Both the position numbers and the translations under genes were made by a program. A stretch of DNA of 64,000 bases. Origin: Flavobacteriaceae bacterium YJPT1-3 (GTDB lineage: Bacteria; Bacteroidota; Bacteroidia; Flavobacteriales; Flavobacteriaceae). The notes under the pieces are model-generated. The model did not search any database and was not told the DNA's origin. It saw only the letters and a list, made by a program, of their open reading frames with translations. This document shows positions 41,364 to 51,010 of this stretch, one piece after another (the stretch's first letter is position 1; each line of letters starts with the position of its first letter). The stretch covers positions 2,794,501 to 2,858,500 of the forward strand of contig CP123444.1 of assembly GCA_029866965.1 (NCBI GenBank), given 5' to 3'.

Positions 41364-42065
41364 GTGGACAATTTAGTTTTAGAATGTGCGGTAGTCGATG
41401 ACTCTAGTTTGCAGCGCTTAGCTATCGTAAAGATGATCGAAGATCACCCCAATCTTCACCTGGCGGCCGAATACAATAATGCTATTGAAACAAAAAACGG
41501 CCTTCTGGAGACCAAAGTTGATTTGATCTTTCTCGATATCGAAATGCCGATCCTGACCGGATTCGACCTGTTGGATGACCTGGTACATAAACCGCAGATC
41601 ATTTTCGTAACCGGCAAAACCAAGTACGCATACAAAGCGTTCAATTATAATGCAATTGACTATTTGCGTAAACCCATCACTAAAGATCGCTTTTTAAATG
41701 CCGTACACAAGGCCATTAGTCTGCATCGTCTAAAAACCGAAGGTAGTGTTGATGACGATGATTACATCTTCGTGAAAAGTAATCTGAAAAAGAAAAAAGT
41801 ATATCTGAATGAGCTGAAGTACATCACCGCTTTGGGAGATTACGTGAAGCTCATTACCAAGAACGAACCCATCATTGTACTGGCCACTATGAAATCGTTT
41901 GTGGCTCAACTTCCGTCTGATCGCTTTATGCGTATCCATAAATCGTACATCATTAATGTCGATAAGGTAGAAAAGTACAACAGTCGGAATATTGAGATTG
42001 ACGGTGAAAAGATCCCGCTGAGCCGACATAAGAAAAACCAGTTGATCGAAGCCCTCTCTGCTTAG
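41364..42065 (+). CDS. LytTR family response regulator
   Basis: A 233-residue two-domain regulator. The receiver domain (about 1-120) opens LECAVVDDSSLQRLAIVKMI with the acidic pair and has the phospho-acceptor Asp in LIFLDIEMPILTGFDLL, the Thr in IIFVTGKTKYAYKAF and the Lys in YLRKPITKDRF. The C-terminal LytTR DNA-binding domain shows KKVYLNELKYITALGDYVKL and SDRFMRIHKSYIINVDKVEK. A GTG start at 41364 is chosen because it begins just before the receiver; a TTG at 41307 would add 19 residues. No sensor kinase is adjacent. The stop overlaps that of priA by 4 bases. Confidence 0.88.
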   Translation: MDNLVLECAVVDDSSLQRLAIVKMIEDHPNLHLAAEYNNAIETKNGLLETKVDLIFLDIEMPILTGFDLLDDLVHKPQIIFVTGKTKYAYKAFNYNAIDYLRKPITKDRFLNAVHKAISLHRLKTEGSVDDDDYIFVKSNLKKKKVYLNELKYITALGDYVKLITKNEPIIVLATMKSFVAQLPSDRFMRIHKSYIINVDKVEKYNSRNIEIDGEKIPLSRHKKNQLIEALSA

Positions 42066-44515
42066 TAGGGATCTACATCAATAACCACCTTAACGCTCCG
42101 ATAAGGAGCTACTGAAAGAAAGCTCGTTTTTACACGGGCTATTCTTTTTTTAGCCTCTTTAAGATTTTGCCTTCGCGAAAGCTTAATCAGCAGTGTACGA
42201 TAGTATTCATTGCGTATCCGAGCCACCGGTGGGGTTTCAGGACCCAGTACGAATTCTCCGAAGACTTGTTTTAGCGCCTGCCCCATCCATACCGAAGCTT
42301 CCTGTAATTTTTGGTAATCGCGATGCCGCATACTGATCTTGATCAATCGATAGTGCGGTGGATATTTATAGGTATACCGTTCTTCCAATTGTTCCTCGTA
42401 CATCGCCTGATAATCATCCATAGCCGCTTGTTGAATGATTTGATGATGTGGATTGTAGGTCTGTATAAGCACCAATCCCCGCTTTTGGGTTCGGCCCGCC
42501 CGGCCTGAGACTTGTTGAATCAGTTGAAAACTGCGTTCATGTGCTCGAAAATCGGGAATATTCAACAAGGAATCTGCATGCAAGACCCCCACCAGACTCA
42601 CATTTCGAAAATCCAGGCCTTTGGCCAGCATTTGAGTACCCACCAAAATGTCTGTTTTCCCCTGTTCTAACGCATCGATGATCTTTTCATATCCGAACTT
42701 TCCCCGAGTCGTGTCTGAGTCCATTCGAGCGACCTGGTGTTCCGGATATAAGGCCTTCAACTCTCCTTCCAGTTGTTCCGTACCGAAACCTTTGGTGGTC
42801 AAATGCGGACTGCTACAGGCCATACATTGCTCCAACATGGCCATATGATACCCACAGTAGTGACAGCGCAACTGATCGCGATACTTATGGTAGGTAAGAC
42901 TCACGTCACAATTGGGACACTGCGGAGCGTGACCACAGGTAGTACACTCCAAGATGGGTGAGAAACCTCGCCTGTTCTGAAATAGGATCACTTGCTCTCC
43001 GGCTTCTAGTGTATCGGTAATGGCCCGCAGTAAGGTATCACTAAAATGCCCGGTCATTCGTTTCTTGCGATGCTTTTCTTTGATATCGATGATCTGATTT
43101 TCGGGCATTTGGATGTCGCCAAAGCGTCTGGAAAGGGATACCAGTCCGTATTTTCCGGTCTTCGCATTATAATAGGTTTCCAAAGACGGGGTTGCTGAAC
43201 CCATGAGCACTTGAGCCTGATGCATTTGACCCAGTACCACTGCGGCATCCCGGGCATGGTATCGGGGAGCCGGATCAAATTGCTTGTAACTGGGTTCGTG
43301 TTCTTCATCCACCACGATGAGTCCGAGATTCGAAAAAGGCAATAAGATTGCACTTCGAGCTCCAACAATGATCTGTGCCTTCGCTTTCTGCTGATAAATA
43401 TTATTCCAGACCTCTACCCGCTCCTGGACATTGTACTTGGAGTGATACACAGAAATACGTTCCCCAAAATACTGCTGTAAGCGCTTGATCAGTTGCGTGG
43501 TCAAGGCGATCTCCGGCAAGAGGTATAGAATCTGTTTTCCGGTTTGGAGCAGATCCTTAATCAATGAAACATAGACCTCCGTCTTGCCCGATGCAGTCAC
43601 CCCATGCAACAGGCAGATATCTTTAGATTGAAAAACCTCATTCAATGCTGATTTAGCCGCTTCCTGGGCCGTACTCAGGGTTTTGGAAAAGCCATCCGAT
43701 TGACCGTCAAATTGGATACGATCACGCTGGATCTCAAAAAGTTCGAGATAACCTTTTTCTACCAACTGATTCAGCTGGGTGGTTGTGGCTTCTGCGTGAT
43801 TAAGAAGCTTCTTAGCCGGTAGCGGCTTCTTTGATTGAGCCCTCAAGGTAAATAAGCTCAATAAAATTTGACGTTGTTTGGGTGCCCGGGATAGATCATC
43901 CAACGCTTGGTGCATTAGGGCTTCAGCTTCATAGGCCGGAGCCAGCCGGACATATTGGATAAGCTTGGGTTTGTATTGCTCGTAAATCTCCTCCTCCATA
44001 CTGAGCACCCCGCGATGCAAAAGACTTTTGATGGCCGGAAGGACTTTCCGTTTGTCCAACAGATCAATGATCTCATGAATACGTAAAATAGATTGCTGCT
44101 GCAGGGCTTCATAGATCTGCCATTCGTCCTCACTCAGATCGGTCACTGCCGGATCCAATTCTTGCTGCTTGCGAATAATAGTCTCGCTTTCCAGTAAAAA
44201 GGCACCGGGCAAAGCTGCACGCATCACTTCTCCAAGGGTACACATATAATAGTTGGCGATCCATTCCCAATGCTTCATCTGTACCTCGTGCACCAGCGGC
44301 TCTTCATCTAGAATCTGCTCGATCTCTTTGGCCTCATATAGGGTTGGCGCCTGGGTATGGGTACGGCGGACCATTGCGGTGTAAATTTTTGATTTGCCAA
44401 AAGGCACGGCCACCCGCATTCCTAGTTTCAGGAAGTCATACTCAGCCTCGCTAATTGAATAGGTAAAAGCCTGAGCAACAGGAATAGGTAAAATGACATC
44501 GACAAAATGCGCCAT
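42062..44515 (-). CDS. priA: Primosomal protein N' (replication restart helicase)
   Basis: An 817-residue superfamily 2 DNA helicase that reloads the replisome at stalled forks. The N-terminal 3' DNA-binding domain (ILPIPVAQAFTYSI) is followed by a winged-helix region, Walker A GVTASGKTEVYVSL (about residue 302), DEEHEPSYKQFD (about 400), GSATPSLETY, and two zinc-binding clusters between about 520 and 575 (CTTCGHAPQCPNCD, CHYCGYH, CMAC). The helicase motif QQVSGRAGRTQKRGLVLIQT is intact. A near copy of the iterated palindrome (42169-42182) falls near the C-terminus in the third codon frame (KLSRRQ). Confidence 0.95.
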   Translation of the reverse strand: MAHFVDVILPIPVAQAFTYSISEAEYDFLKLGMRVAVPFGKSKIYTAMVRRTHTQAPTLYEAKEIEQILDEEPLVHEVQMKHWEWIANYYMCTLGEVMRAALPGAFLLESETIIRKQQELDPAVTDLSEDEWQIYEALQQQSILRIHEIIDLLDKRKVLPAIKSLLHRGVLSMEEEIYEQYKPKLIQYVRLAPAYEAEALMHQALDDLSRAPKQRQILLSLFTLRAQSKKPLPAKKLLNHAEATTTQLNQLVEKGYLELFEIQRDRIQFDGQSDGFSKTLSTAQEAAKSALNEVFQSKDICLLHGVTASGKTEVYVSLIKDLLQTGKQILYLLPEIALTTQLIKRLQQYFGERISVYHSKYNVQERVEVWNNIYQQKAKAQIIVGARSAILLPFSNLGLIVVDEEHEPSYKQFDPAPRYHARDAAVVLGQMHQAQVLMGSATPSLETYYNAKTGKYGLVSLSRRFGDIQMPENQIIDIKEKHRKKRMTGHFSDTLLRAITDTLEAGEQVILFQNRRGFSPILECTTCGHAPQCPNCDVSLTYHKYRDQLRCHYCGYHMAMLEQCMACSSPHLTTKGFGTEQLEGELKALYPEHQVARMDSDTTRGKFGYEKIIDALEQGKTDILVGTQMLAKGLDFRNVSLVGVLHADSLLNIPDFRAHERSFQLIQQVSGRAGRTQKRGLVLIQTYNPHHQIIQQAAMDDYQAMYEEQLEERYTYKYPPHYRLIKISMRHRDYQKLQEASVWMGQALKQVFGEFVLGPETPPVARIRNEYYRTLLIKLSRRQNLKEAKKRIARVKTSFLSVAPYRSVKVVIDVDPY

Positions 44516-44601
44516 AACTCAAAAATAACCTCTTTTGAATCGTCGGCTTTAGGAAAGGGGAAGAATGCTCGCGAACTTATACACCGGTCACTAACAGCTA
44601 C

Positions 44602-45078
44602 CTATTTATGGCGCACCCAATCCTGAGTACGATAAAAGAAAGCGACGTAGCCTCGAACGTGAAGAATATCGGGATTGTTTTCATCCAACCAGATCTTGGC
44701 CTTATAGGTCTTGCCATTCTCGGGATCTAATATGGTGCCGTCTTCATAGACCTCCTCGTCTTTAGAAAGACCTTCGATAATGATCAATCCCTCTACCGGT
44801 TCGTTCTTTTTTTCTCCTTTGCAGGCCGTACACAATTGATCCCGGCGCTCCTCCTTCAGTATGCGCTGTACTTTGCCGTAGAGTTTTCCATCCTTTTCGT
44901 AGATGTTGACGATGGACTTGGCTTCACCGGTGTTGTCGTCTATGGTTTTCCAGCTACCGGTTACCGAACGTTGGGCCGTGGCCGCTTTACCGCTTTGCTC
45001 TCCCGTTGGTCGTGAATCTCGCGGGTTCGATTTCGCGAAAGCGAATATTAACAAAGTGAAAATAAGTAGTTTTTTCAT
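44602..45078 (-). CDS. DUF2147 family exported protein
   Basis: A 158-residue protein with the DUF2147 pattern: SVTGSWKTIDDNTGEAKSIV, IYEKDGKLYGKVQRIL, ENGKTYKAKIWLDENNPDIL and HVRGYVAFFYRTQDWVR. The N-terminus is a signal peptide (MKKLLIFTLLIFAFAKSNP); its end is formed by an imperfect palindrome copy (45029-45042), so the usual cleavage site pattern is partly overwritten by AFAKS. The family is periplasmic and of unknown role. It overlaps the YihY gene by 4 bases. Confidence 0.82.
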   Translation of the reverse strand: MKKLLIFTLLIFAFAKSNPRDSRPTGEQSGKAATAQRSVTGSWKTIDDNTGEAKSIVNIYEKDGKLYGKVQRILKEERRDQLCTACKGEKKNEPVEGLIIIEGLSKDEEVYEDGTILDPENGKTYKAKIWLDENNPDILHVRGYVAFFYRTQDWVRHK

Positions 45079-46028
45079 GGGGTATTTTCGTTTACAATAT
45101 CTGATTTGGAGCGCAACCCGCTTTTCAACTTGCGTAGGGTGGCATTGAGCTCAAAGCCGAGTAGGAGCAGATTGGCATTGATCCAAATATAAATCATCAG
45201 GATCAATAAGGCTCCTATAGAACCATATAACTCATTGTAGGTTGAAAAATTATTGATATAGACCCCAAAGAGATAGGTTGTCAAGATAAAGAGCAGCGTC
45301 GTCATCAAGGCGCCTAAAGAGAAAAAGCGGGACTGCCTGCTTTCTTTAGTCCCGAAATAATAGAGCGTGGCGATAATACAATAGGTCATGACCAGAAAGA
45401 AAACATAGCGGAGCACTGGTAACCAAACCAACTGCCCGGTTCTGTACCCCTGCTCTTCCATGGAAACCATCAGGTATTGAATGTAAATAATGACTGATGC
45501 CGTTAGTAAGAAGAGTAACACCAGAATGATACCCACCCCAATTGAAACTAGGTACTGTCGAATCACACTGCGATTGATCTCTACGTGGTAACTGTACTCG
45601 AAACCGCTAAAGATGGCATTGACCCCGTTGGCCGTCAAAATGATGGCGAGCACCCCCACCAAGGAAAGGAGTCCACCACGAGGATTGGCGGCAATATCAA
45701 CCAAAATGGGCTCAAAAAAAGAACTGGTCTGTGGGGGTAGGAGTTCTTCAATAAAATCAAGGAATTGCGCCTGAAAGTTGGAAATGGGAATATAGGGAAC
45801 CAAATTGAGCAGAAACAATAAGGCTGGAAATATGGCCATAAAAAAACTGAAAGCGATGGATGACGCCCGTGTGGAAAAGGTACCCTTGACTATGCCCAGC
45901 GCATAAGTCTCCAGCAAATCATAGAGGGATAGGCCTTCAAAACCGGGTAAAATCACTTTTTTAGAAAAGTCTGCGAGTTGAGCTATAATAGGGATCTTCT
46001 CCAGCTTTTCTTCAATGGCGTCTGACAT
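45075..46028 (-). CDS. YihY/BrkB family inner-membrane protein
   Basis: A 317-residue protein with about six membrane spans and the family signatures STRASSIAFSFFMAIFPALL and LSLVGVLAIILTANGVNAIF followed by GFEYSYHVE, plus YNELYGSIGALLILMIYIWI near the C-terminus. It was once misnamed ribonuclease BN; the function is not established, with transport suggested. It lies 1 base downstream of nadC and overlaps the DUF2147 gene, so nadC-yihY-DUF2147 is one transcript. Confidence 0.88.
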   Translation of the reverse strand: MSDAIEEKLEKIPIIAQLADFSKKVILPGFEGLSLYDLLETYALGIVKGTFSTRASSIAFSFFMAIFPALLFLLNLVPYIPISNFQAQFLDFIEELLPPQTSSFFEPILVDIAANPRGGLLSLVGVLAIILTANGVNAIFSGFEYSYHVEINRSVIRQYLVSIGVGIILVLLFLLTASVIIYIQYLMVSMEEQGYRTGQLVWLPVLRYVFFLVMTYCIIATLYYFGTKESRQSRFFSLGALMTTLLFILTTYLFGVYINNFSTYNELYGSIGALLILMIYIWINANLLLLGFELNATLRKLKSGLRSKSDIVNENTP

Positions 46029-46886
46029 TTACACAGCCTTTAAGCTCAGGTCTAAATTAGACACAGAGTGGGTCATGGCTCCACTAGAGATAAAGTCCAC
46101 GCCGCATTCTGCATATTCTCTTAAAGTGGATGCATCGATACCTCCCGAGGACTCGGTCAGGCAGCGATTTCCAATGGTAGCTACCGCCTTTCGGGTGTCT
46201 TCAAAAGAAAAATTATCCAAAAGAATACGATGAATTTCCTTGTGCTTCAATATTTCATCGACCTCCTCCAGATTGCGTGCTTCTACAATGATCTTCAAAT
46301 CCAGGCCGTTGGCCTCCAGGTATTCTTTGACCCGTTCAATCGCATTGGAGATCCCACCGGCAAAGTCGGCGTGATTGTCCTTAATCATGACCATATCGTA
46401 GAGGGCGAAGCGGTGATTCATTCCACCACCTATGGTTACTGCCCATTTCTCTAAGGCGCGTAAACCAGGAGTAGTTTTTCGAGTGTCTAACACCTTCGCT
46501 TTGGTTCCCGCTAATAGTTTACTGAAATTATTCGCCTTGGTCGCAATGGCACTCATACGCTGCATTCCATTCAGCACGACACGCTCAGCCATCAGGATGG
46601 AACGTGAACGACCTTCCACATAGAACACGACATCTCCCGGCTCTACAGCTTTTCCGTCTTTGATCTTCACATCCACTTCCAGAGTTGGATCGACATGGGC
46701 GAAAACCGCTCGCGCAAAAGAGACGCCGGCGATGATTCCTTTTTCCTTGACCAATAATTGGGCCTTGCCGCAAGCCGAATCCGGAATGCAGGCAATGGAG
46801 GTATGATCTCCCTCCCCCACATCTTCACGTATCGCATTAGAGATGATCAAATCAATTTCTTGGTTGAGGAGGTCCTTTGCTATCAT
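46029..46886 (-). CDS. nadC: Nicotinate-nucleotide pyrophosphorylase (quinolinate PRTase)
   Basis: Converts quinolinate and PRPP to nicotinate mononucleotide in de novo NAD synthesis. The 285-residue protein shows REDVGEGDHTSIACI, LNGMQRMSAIATKANNF, LDTRKTTPGLRALEKWAV and GGGMNHRFALYDMVMIKDNH, then EARNLEEVDEIL and SSGGIDASTLREYAECGVDF at the C-terminus, all standard for NadC. It heads a three-gene operon; rlmH is divergent upstream. Confidence 0.95.
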   Translation of the reverse strand: MIAKDLLNQEIDLIISNAIREDVGEGDHTSIACIPDSACGKAQLLVKEKGIIAGVSFARAVFAHVDPTLEVDVKIKDGKAVEPGDVVFYVEGRSRSILMAERVVLNGMQRMSAIATKANNFSKLLAGTKAKVLDTRKTTPGLRALEKWAVTIGGGMNHRFALYDMVMIKDNHADFAGGISNAIERVKEYLEANGLDLKIIVEARNLEEVDEILKHKEIHRILLDNFSFEDTRKAVATIGNRCLTESSGGIDASTLREYAECGVDFISSGAMTHSVSNLDLSLKAV

Positions 46887-46951
46887 GGTGTTGATTTTTA
46901 TGCTAAGTTAGCGAAAGCAAGCGAAAAACCGTAGTTTTCTAAAAAAGTTAA

Positions 46952-47425
46952 ATGAACCTGAAATTGATGTGCATCGGGAAGACGGACAACCGTCAACTAC
47001 AGCAACTGATCGACGACTACACCAAACGCCTTAGCCATTATATCAAATTTGAATTGGAGGCCCTCCCCGATCTCAAGAAAACCAAGCACCTCAGTGAAGC
47101 ACAACAAAAGGAGAAAGAGGGTACCTTACTACTGAGTAAATTACAAAGCACTGACGTTTTGATCCTATTGGATGAACGGGGTAAACAGTACAGCAGTACC
47201 GCTTTCGCGAAATTTCTACAAAAGAAAATGAATGCCGGACATAAGACCTTGGTTTTTGCGGTGGGCGGACCCTACGGTTTCTCTCCGGAAGTATATGAAC
47301 GAGCCCAGGGCAAGGTCTCTTTAAGCGCCATGACTTTTTCCCATCAGATGGTACGCCTATTTATGACTGAACAGCTTTATCGCGCCTTTACCATTCTTAA
47401 AGGAGAACCTTACCATCATGAATAA
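46952..47425 (+). CDS. rlmH: 23S rRNA (pseudouridine1915-N3)-methyltransferase
   Basis: A 157-residue SPOUT enzyme that methylates pseudouridine 1915 in helix 69 of 23S rRNA. Seen are ILLDERGKQYSSTAFAKFLQ, the SAM-binding VFAVGGPYGFSPEVYERA and the C-terminal knot SAMTFSHQMVRLFMTEQLYR followed by the conserved end EPYHHE. A near copy of the iterated palindrome (47201-47214) encodes TAFAKF. Its end overlaps the rdgB-like gene by 8 bases. Confidence 0.94.
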   Translation: MNLKLMCIGKTDNRQLQQLIDDYTKRLSHYIKFELEALPDLKKTKHLSEAQQKEKEGTLLLSKLQSTDVLILLDERGKQYSSTAFAKFLQKKMNAGHKTLVFAVGGPYGFSPEVYERAQGKVSLSAMTFSHQMVRLFMTEQLYRAFTILKGEPYHHE

Positions 47426-48017
47426 AAAACGGACGCAACTTGTTTTTGCGACCCACAACCGCAATAAACTTAAAGAAGTACAGACTTTGCTTCCATCCCC
47501 TATGCTGTTGCTCAGTCTGGATGATATTGGGTGTCATGAAGAAATCATAGAGGACGCCCTGACGATTGAAGGGAACGCCTTGATCAAAGCCAACTACGTA
47601 CTTAAGCACTACGGTCTGCCCTGCTTCGCGGATGATACTGGTTTAGAAGTGAACGCGCTGCACGGCGAGCCTGGCGTGTATTCGGCGCGATATGCTGGTC
47701 TTCAGCGCAAGGCGGAAGATAATAACCATCTACTGCTTGAGAATCTGGCGCCGCATCAAGATCGAAGTGCCCGGTTCAAGACCGTGATCGCCCTGGCACG
47801 TAGGGATGAAGAGCCCTTATTTTTTGAAGGCATCTGTCCGGGGCTGATCACTAAGACTCCCCGGGGTGCCGATGGCTTTGGGTACGATCCCATTTTTCAG
47901 CCGGATGGCTATCAACAAACCTTTGCCCAGATGCCACTGGAGCTTAAAAATAAAATCGGACATCGAGGCCGGGCCATGAAAAAACTGCTTGCCTTTTTGG
48001 ATCAGGAGAAGATTTAG
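47418..48017 (+). CDS. rdgB: Non-canonical purine NTP pyrophosphatase (RdgB/HAM1)
   Basis: Hydrolyses dITP, XTP and similar damaged purine nucleotides to keep them out of DNA. The 199-residue protein opens LVFATHNRNKLKEVQTLL, and carries DALTIEGNALIKANYVLKHY, CFADDTGLEVNALHGEPGVY and PRGADGFGYDPIFQPDGY with the catalytic Asp pair, then HRGRAMKKL. Overlaps rlmH by 8 bases, so both are co-translated. Confidence 0.93.
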   Translation: MNKKRTQLVFATHNRNKLKEVQTLLPSPMLLLSLDDIGCHEEIIEDALTIEGNALIKANYVLKHYGLPCFADDTGLEVNALHGEPGVYSARYAGLQRKAEDNNHLLLENLAPHQDRSARFKTVIALARRDEEPLFFEGICPGLITKTPRGADGFGYDPIFQPDGYQQTFAQMPLELKNKIGHRGRAMKKLLAFLDQEKI

Positions 48018-48339
48018 TCAAGGAAAAGGGCAAGAAAAGCCATCTTAGTCCCGAGAGCGGACTGATTTGTTCCTTCTTATGTGCTTTGCTCGCCTCTTTC
48101 GGTCGTGCATTTGTCTCGATTCAAAATTTCACTTTGCTAAGAGCGCGCAGCAAAGCTTTGGAAGTCCACTATTCACAAGGGATTTTGCTCATTTTTAATA
48201 AAAGGCATATCCAGCTATATATCCGTTTATTAGCTGTACATTTGCAGCCGTTTTCGCGCCTTCCCGCCGCTTCAGTAAAATTAGTCGTATTGAATGTGTA
48301 TCATGGTAAGTGGGACTTGCGAGACCTAAAACCATTTAC
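48018..48339 (+). promoter_or_regulatory. Promoter region and leader of the DEAD-box helicase gene
   Basis: No gene longer than a few codons is supported here. TACATTTG at 48237-48244 fits the -7 consensus and would give a leader of about 90 bases. Within the leader, ATG 48303 opens an eight-codon frame (MVSGTCET) that ends 10 bases before the helicase ATG. A long leader is common for cold-induced helicase genes, but I see no strong hairpin here. Confidence 0.35.
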
Positions 48340-50121
48340 ATGAACAAATTTGAACAACTAGGGCTTAACAGCGCTATTCTACAAGCTGTAGAAGACATGG
48401 GATTCACCGAGCCGTCCGAAGTACAGGAAGCCACCATCCCTATTTTACTTAAGGAAAACACTGATCTGGTTGCCCTGGCGCAAACCGGGACCGGAAAAAC
48501 CGCTGCTTTTGGTTTTCCGCTTATTCAGCAAATCGATGCATCCAGTAGAACAACTCAAGGACTGATCATTTCGCCTACTCGCGAACTTTGTCTGCAAATC
48601 ACCAACGAACTCAAAGCGTACGGGAAACACGTTAAAGGTTTAAATACCGTAGCCGTATATGGCGGGGCCAATATTCAGGAACAGGCACGCGAGGTAAAAC
48701 GCGGTGCTCAGATTATTGTAGCCACACCTGGACGTATGCAGGATTTGATGCGCAGAGGTCTGGTAGACATCAGTGCAATCAGTTTCTGCATTTTGGATGA
48801 GGCTGATGAAATGCTGAACATGGGCTTCTATGAGGACATCACCACCATTTTAAAAGATACCCCTAAGGATAAAAGCACCTGGCTCTTTTCTGCAACAATG
48901 CCTAAGGAAGTGGCCAGGATCGCCAAGAAATTCATGAACGATCCTCAGGAAATTACGGTAGGATCGAAAAATGTTGGGGCTGAGAATGTTTCCCATGAAT
49001 ACTACCTGGTCAATGCCCGTGACCGCTATCAGGCGTTACGTCGTTTGGCTGATGCCAACCCGGATATTTTTTCCGTGGTCTTTTGCCGAACCAAGCGTGA
49101 CACTCAAAAAGTAGCAGAAAATCTGATTGAAGACGGATATAATGCTGCGGCTCTACACGGTGACCTCAGTCAAAATCAGCGGGATCTGGTCATGAAAAGC
49201 TTCAGAACCCGTCAGATCCAAATGTTGGTCGCTACCGATGTTGCGGCTCGCGGAATTGATGTGGATGACATCACCCATGTGATCAACTATCAACTTCCCG
49301 ACGAGATCGAGACCTACACCCACCGTAGCGGACGTACCGGACGTGCCGGGAAAAGCGGAGTTTCAATGGTGATCGTGACCAAAAGTGAATTGCGTAATAT
49401 CAAGCGGATTGAGAAGATCATCGACAAATCTTTTGAGCAGAAAGAAGTACCGGATGGTATGGAAATCTGTCAGGTGCAATTATTTCACCTGGCGAAGAGT
49501 ATTAAAGATACGGAAATCAACCATGAGATTGATTCTTATCTACCCGCCATCAATGAGGTACTCGACGGCCTGACCAAAGAAGAACTCATCAAGAAAGTCT
49601 TTTCGGTAGAATTCACCCGCTTTTACAATTACTATAAAAAAGCGAAAGATCTTAATGAAAATGTACAGGCTTCTGCCAAAGAAGCAAGCGGCGACTCTAC
49701 CCGTTACTTCATTAACGTTGGCGCAAAAGACGGCTTTGACTGGATGCGATTGAAAGACTTCCTCAAGGAAGTTACCGGATTGGGACGTGACGGCGTTTAC
49801 CGTGTGGATTGTAAAGACAGTTTTTCCTTCTTTAATACCGACACCAGCAATAAGGAGATCATTCTGGGTCTATTTGAAGATTTTCAGCTGGATGGCCGAA
49901 ACATCAATGTAGAAGTGACGCAGGATAAAGGCGGCTCTGGCGGGGGCGGCGGAGGTCGCAGTCGGGGACGAAAAGACCGCAAAGAACATCGCAAAGGCGG
50001 AAACCGCAACAGACGGGATAGAGAAACCCAAACCAGCTCCGGAAAGCGTGAAGGAAAAAGTGCTCCCGGCAAAAAAGGCGGAAAAAGTCCGTTTTCTGGT
50101 AAACGTAGAAGACGAAGCTAA
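48340..50121 (+). CDS. DEAD-box RNA helicase with DbpA-type RNA-binding domain
   Basis: A 593-residue ATP-dependent RNA helicase. The start ATG 48340 gives MNKFEQLGLNSAILQAVEDM, the Q-motif region; a GTG further upstream is less likely. Motifs: LAQTGTGKTAAFGFPL (about 46), SPTRELCLQI, TPGRMQDL, CILDEADEMLNMGF (about 152), FSATMPKEVARI, ATDVAARGIDVDD and HRSGRTGRAGKSG. After the core come a linker and a DbpA-like RRM fold (about 455-525, TRYFINVGAKDGFDW), then a 65-residue tail rich in Gly, Arg and Lys typical of RNA-annealing tails. Likely roles are ribosome assembly or cold adaptation (inference). Confidence 0.92.
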   Translation: MNKFEQLGLNSAILQAVEDMGFTEPSEVQEATIPILLKENTDLVALAQTGTGKTAAFGFPLIQQIDASSRTTQGLIISPTRELCLQITNELKAYGKHVKGLNTVAVYGGANIQEQAREVKRGAQIIVATPGRMQDLMRRGLVDISAISFCILDEADEMLNMGFYEDITTILKDTPKDKSTWLFSATMPKEVARIAKKFMNDPQEITVGSKNVGAENVSHEYYLVNARDRYQALRRLADANPDIFSVVFCRTKRDTQKVAENLIEDGYNAAALHGDLSQNQRDLVMKSFRTRQIQMLVATDVAARGIDVDDITHVINYQLPDEIETYTHRSGRTGRAGKSGVSMVIVTKSELRNIKRIEKIIDKSFEQKEVPDGMEICQVQLFHLAKSIKDTEINHEIDSYLPAINEVLDGLTKEELIKKVFSVEFTRFYNYYKKAKDLNENVQASAKEASGDSTRYFINVGAKDGFDWMRLKDFLKEVTGLGRDGVYRVDCKDSFSFFNTDTSNKEIILGLFEDFQLDGRNINVEVTQDKGGSGGGGGGRSRGRKDRKEHRKGGNRNRRDRETQTSSGKREGKSAPGKKGGKSPFSGKRRRRS

Positions 50122-50197
50122 ACAATGTTATTTTTATCGTAAAAGCAGTGGTTTGGTATGATTTTCCCCTAGGTTTTTCTAAATTCGACGCCAAGCT

Positions 50198-50959
50198 ATG
50201 ATGAGAAAAGTCTTTGTTTTACTTAGCCTGTGTGTAATGCAGTACGCGTGGGCACAGGAAGATCCTTTGATCCAGGGCACCGTGCTAAACGCGGCCAATG
50301 ATGAGCCCTTGGGCAATGTAAACATTGTCAACCTGAACAACGTGAAGGGCGCGATCACCGCTGAAGATGGAACCTTCGAAATTCCCGCCAAGGTCGATGA
50401 TACCCTCTATTTCTCCTATCTCGGTTTCAAAACATTGCAAGTACGAGTGACCAATGACTGGCAAAAGTTTGGGGATGTTAAAGTGAAAATGACTGAAATC
50501 GGAATCGCACTGGAAGAAGTTACGGTGAAAGAAGTACAACTGACCGGCTACCTGGAAATCGATGCCAGAAATGTTCCCATCTACAGCAATAGCCGCTACA
50601 GTATTTCCGGTTTGAATACGGGATACGAGGCCGGCAAAAATTCGCCAGGCGCCTTCAGCAAAGTACTAAGCTCTATTTTTAATCCTGCTGATTTTCTGTA
50701 TAATATTTTCGGGAAAAAACCCAAAGAAATGCGCAAGCTGCGCAAAATGAAGGAGGATGATAAAATTCGAAACCTACTCGCCAAGAAATTTGATCGGGAG
50801 ACCTTAACGGCTTTGCTCCAGGTGACCCGCGTTGATATTGACGAGATTCTACGGCGGTGTAATTATTCCGATAATTTCATTCTGAAATCGAACGACCTGC
50901 AAATTTTGGATGCCATTAGCGCTTGTTACGAGGAGTATCAAGTCTTGAGCCGGGATTAG
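50198..50959 (+). CDS. CarboxypepD_reg-like domain exported protein
   Basis: A 253-residue protein with a signal peptide (MMRKVFVLLSLCVMQYAWA, cut before QEDPLI) followed by a carboxypeptidase-regulatory-like beta-sandwich: IQGTVLNAANDEPLGNVNIV, GAITAEDGTFEIPAKVDDTL and YFSYLGFKTLQVRV. The C-terminal half is helical and charged (KKPKEMRKLRKMKEDDKIRN) with no membrane barrel. This architecture is common in Bacteroidota; the function is unknown, and the protein is probably periplasmic. It is transcribed on its own behind the helicase gene. Confidence 0.82.
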   Translation: MMRKVFVLLSLCVMQYAWAQEDPLIQGTVLNAANDEPLGNVNIVNLNNVKGAITAEDGTFEIPAKVDDTLYFSYLGFKTLQVRVTNDWQKFGDVKVKMTEIGIALEEVTVKEVQLTGYLEIDARNVPIYSNSRYSISGLNTGYEAGKNSPGAFSKVLSSIFNPADFLYNIFGKKPKEMRKLRKMKEDDKIRNLLAKKFDRETLTALLQVTRVDIDEILRRCNYSDNFILKSNDLQILDAISACYEEYQVLSRD

Positions 50960-51010
50960 CAAAAACGGATTGCCCACATACCTAAAACCTACCGCCTACT
51001 ACCTGAAACC

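Noticed and set aside
48303-48329. Eight-codon frame (MVSGTCET) in the helicase leader as an attenuator peptide
   Set aside because: No run of regulatory codons and no alternative hairpins seen; mentioned only as part of the leader.
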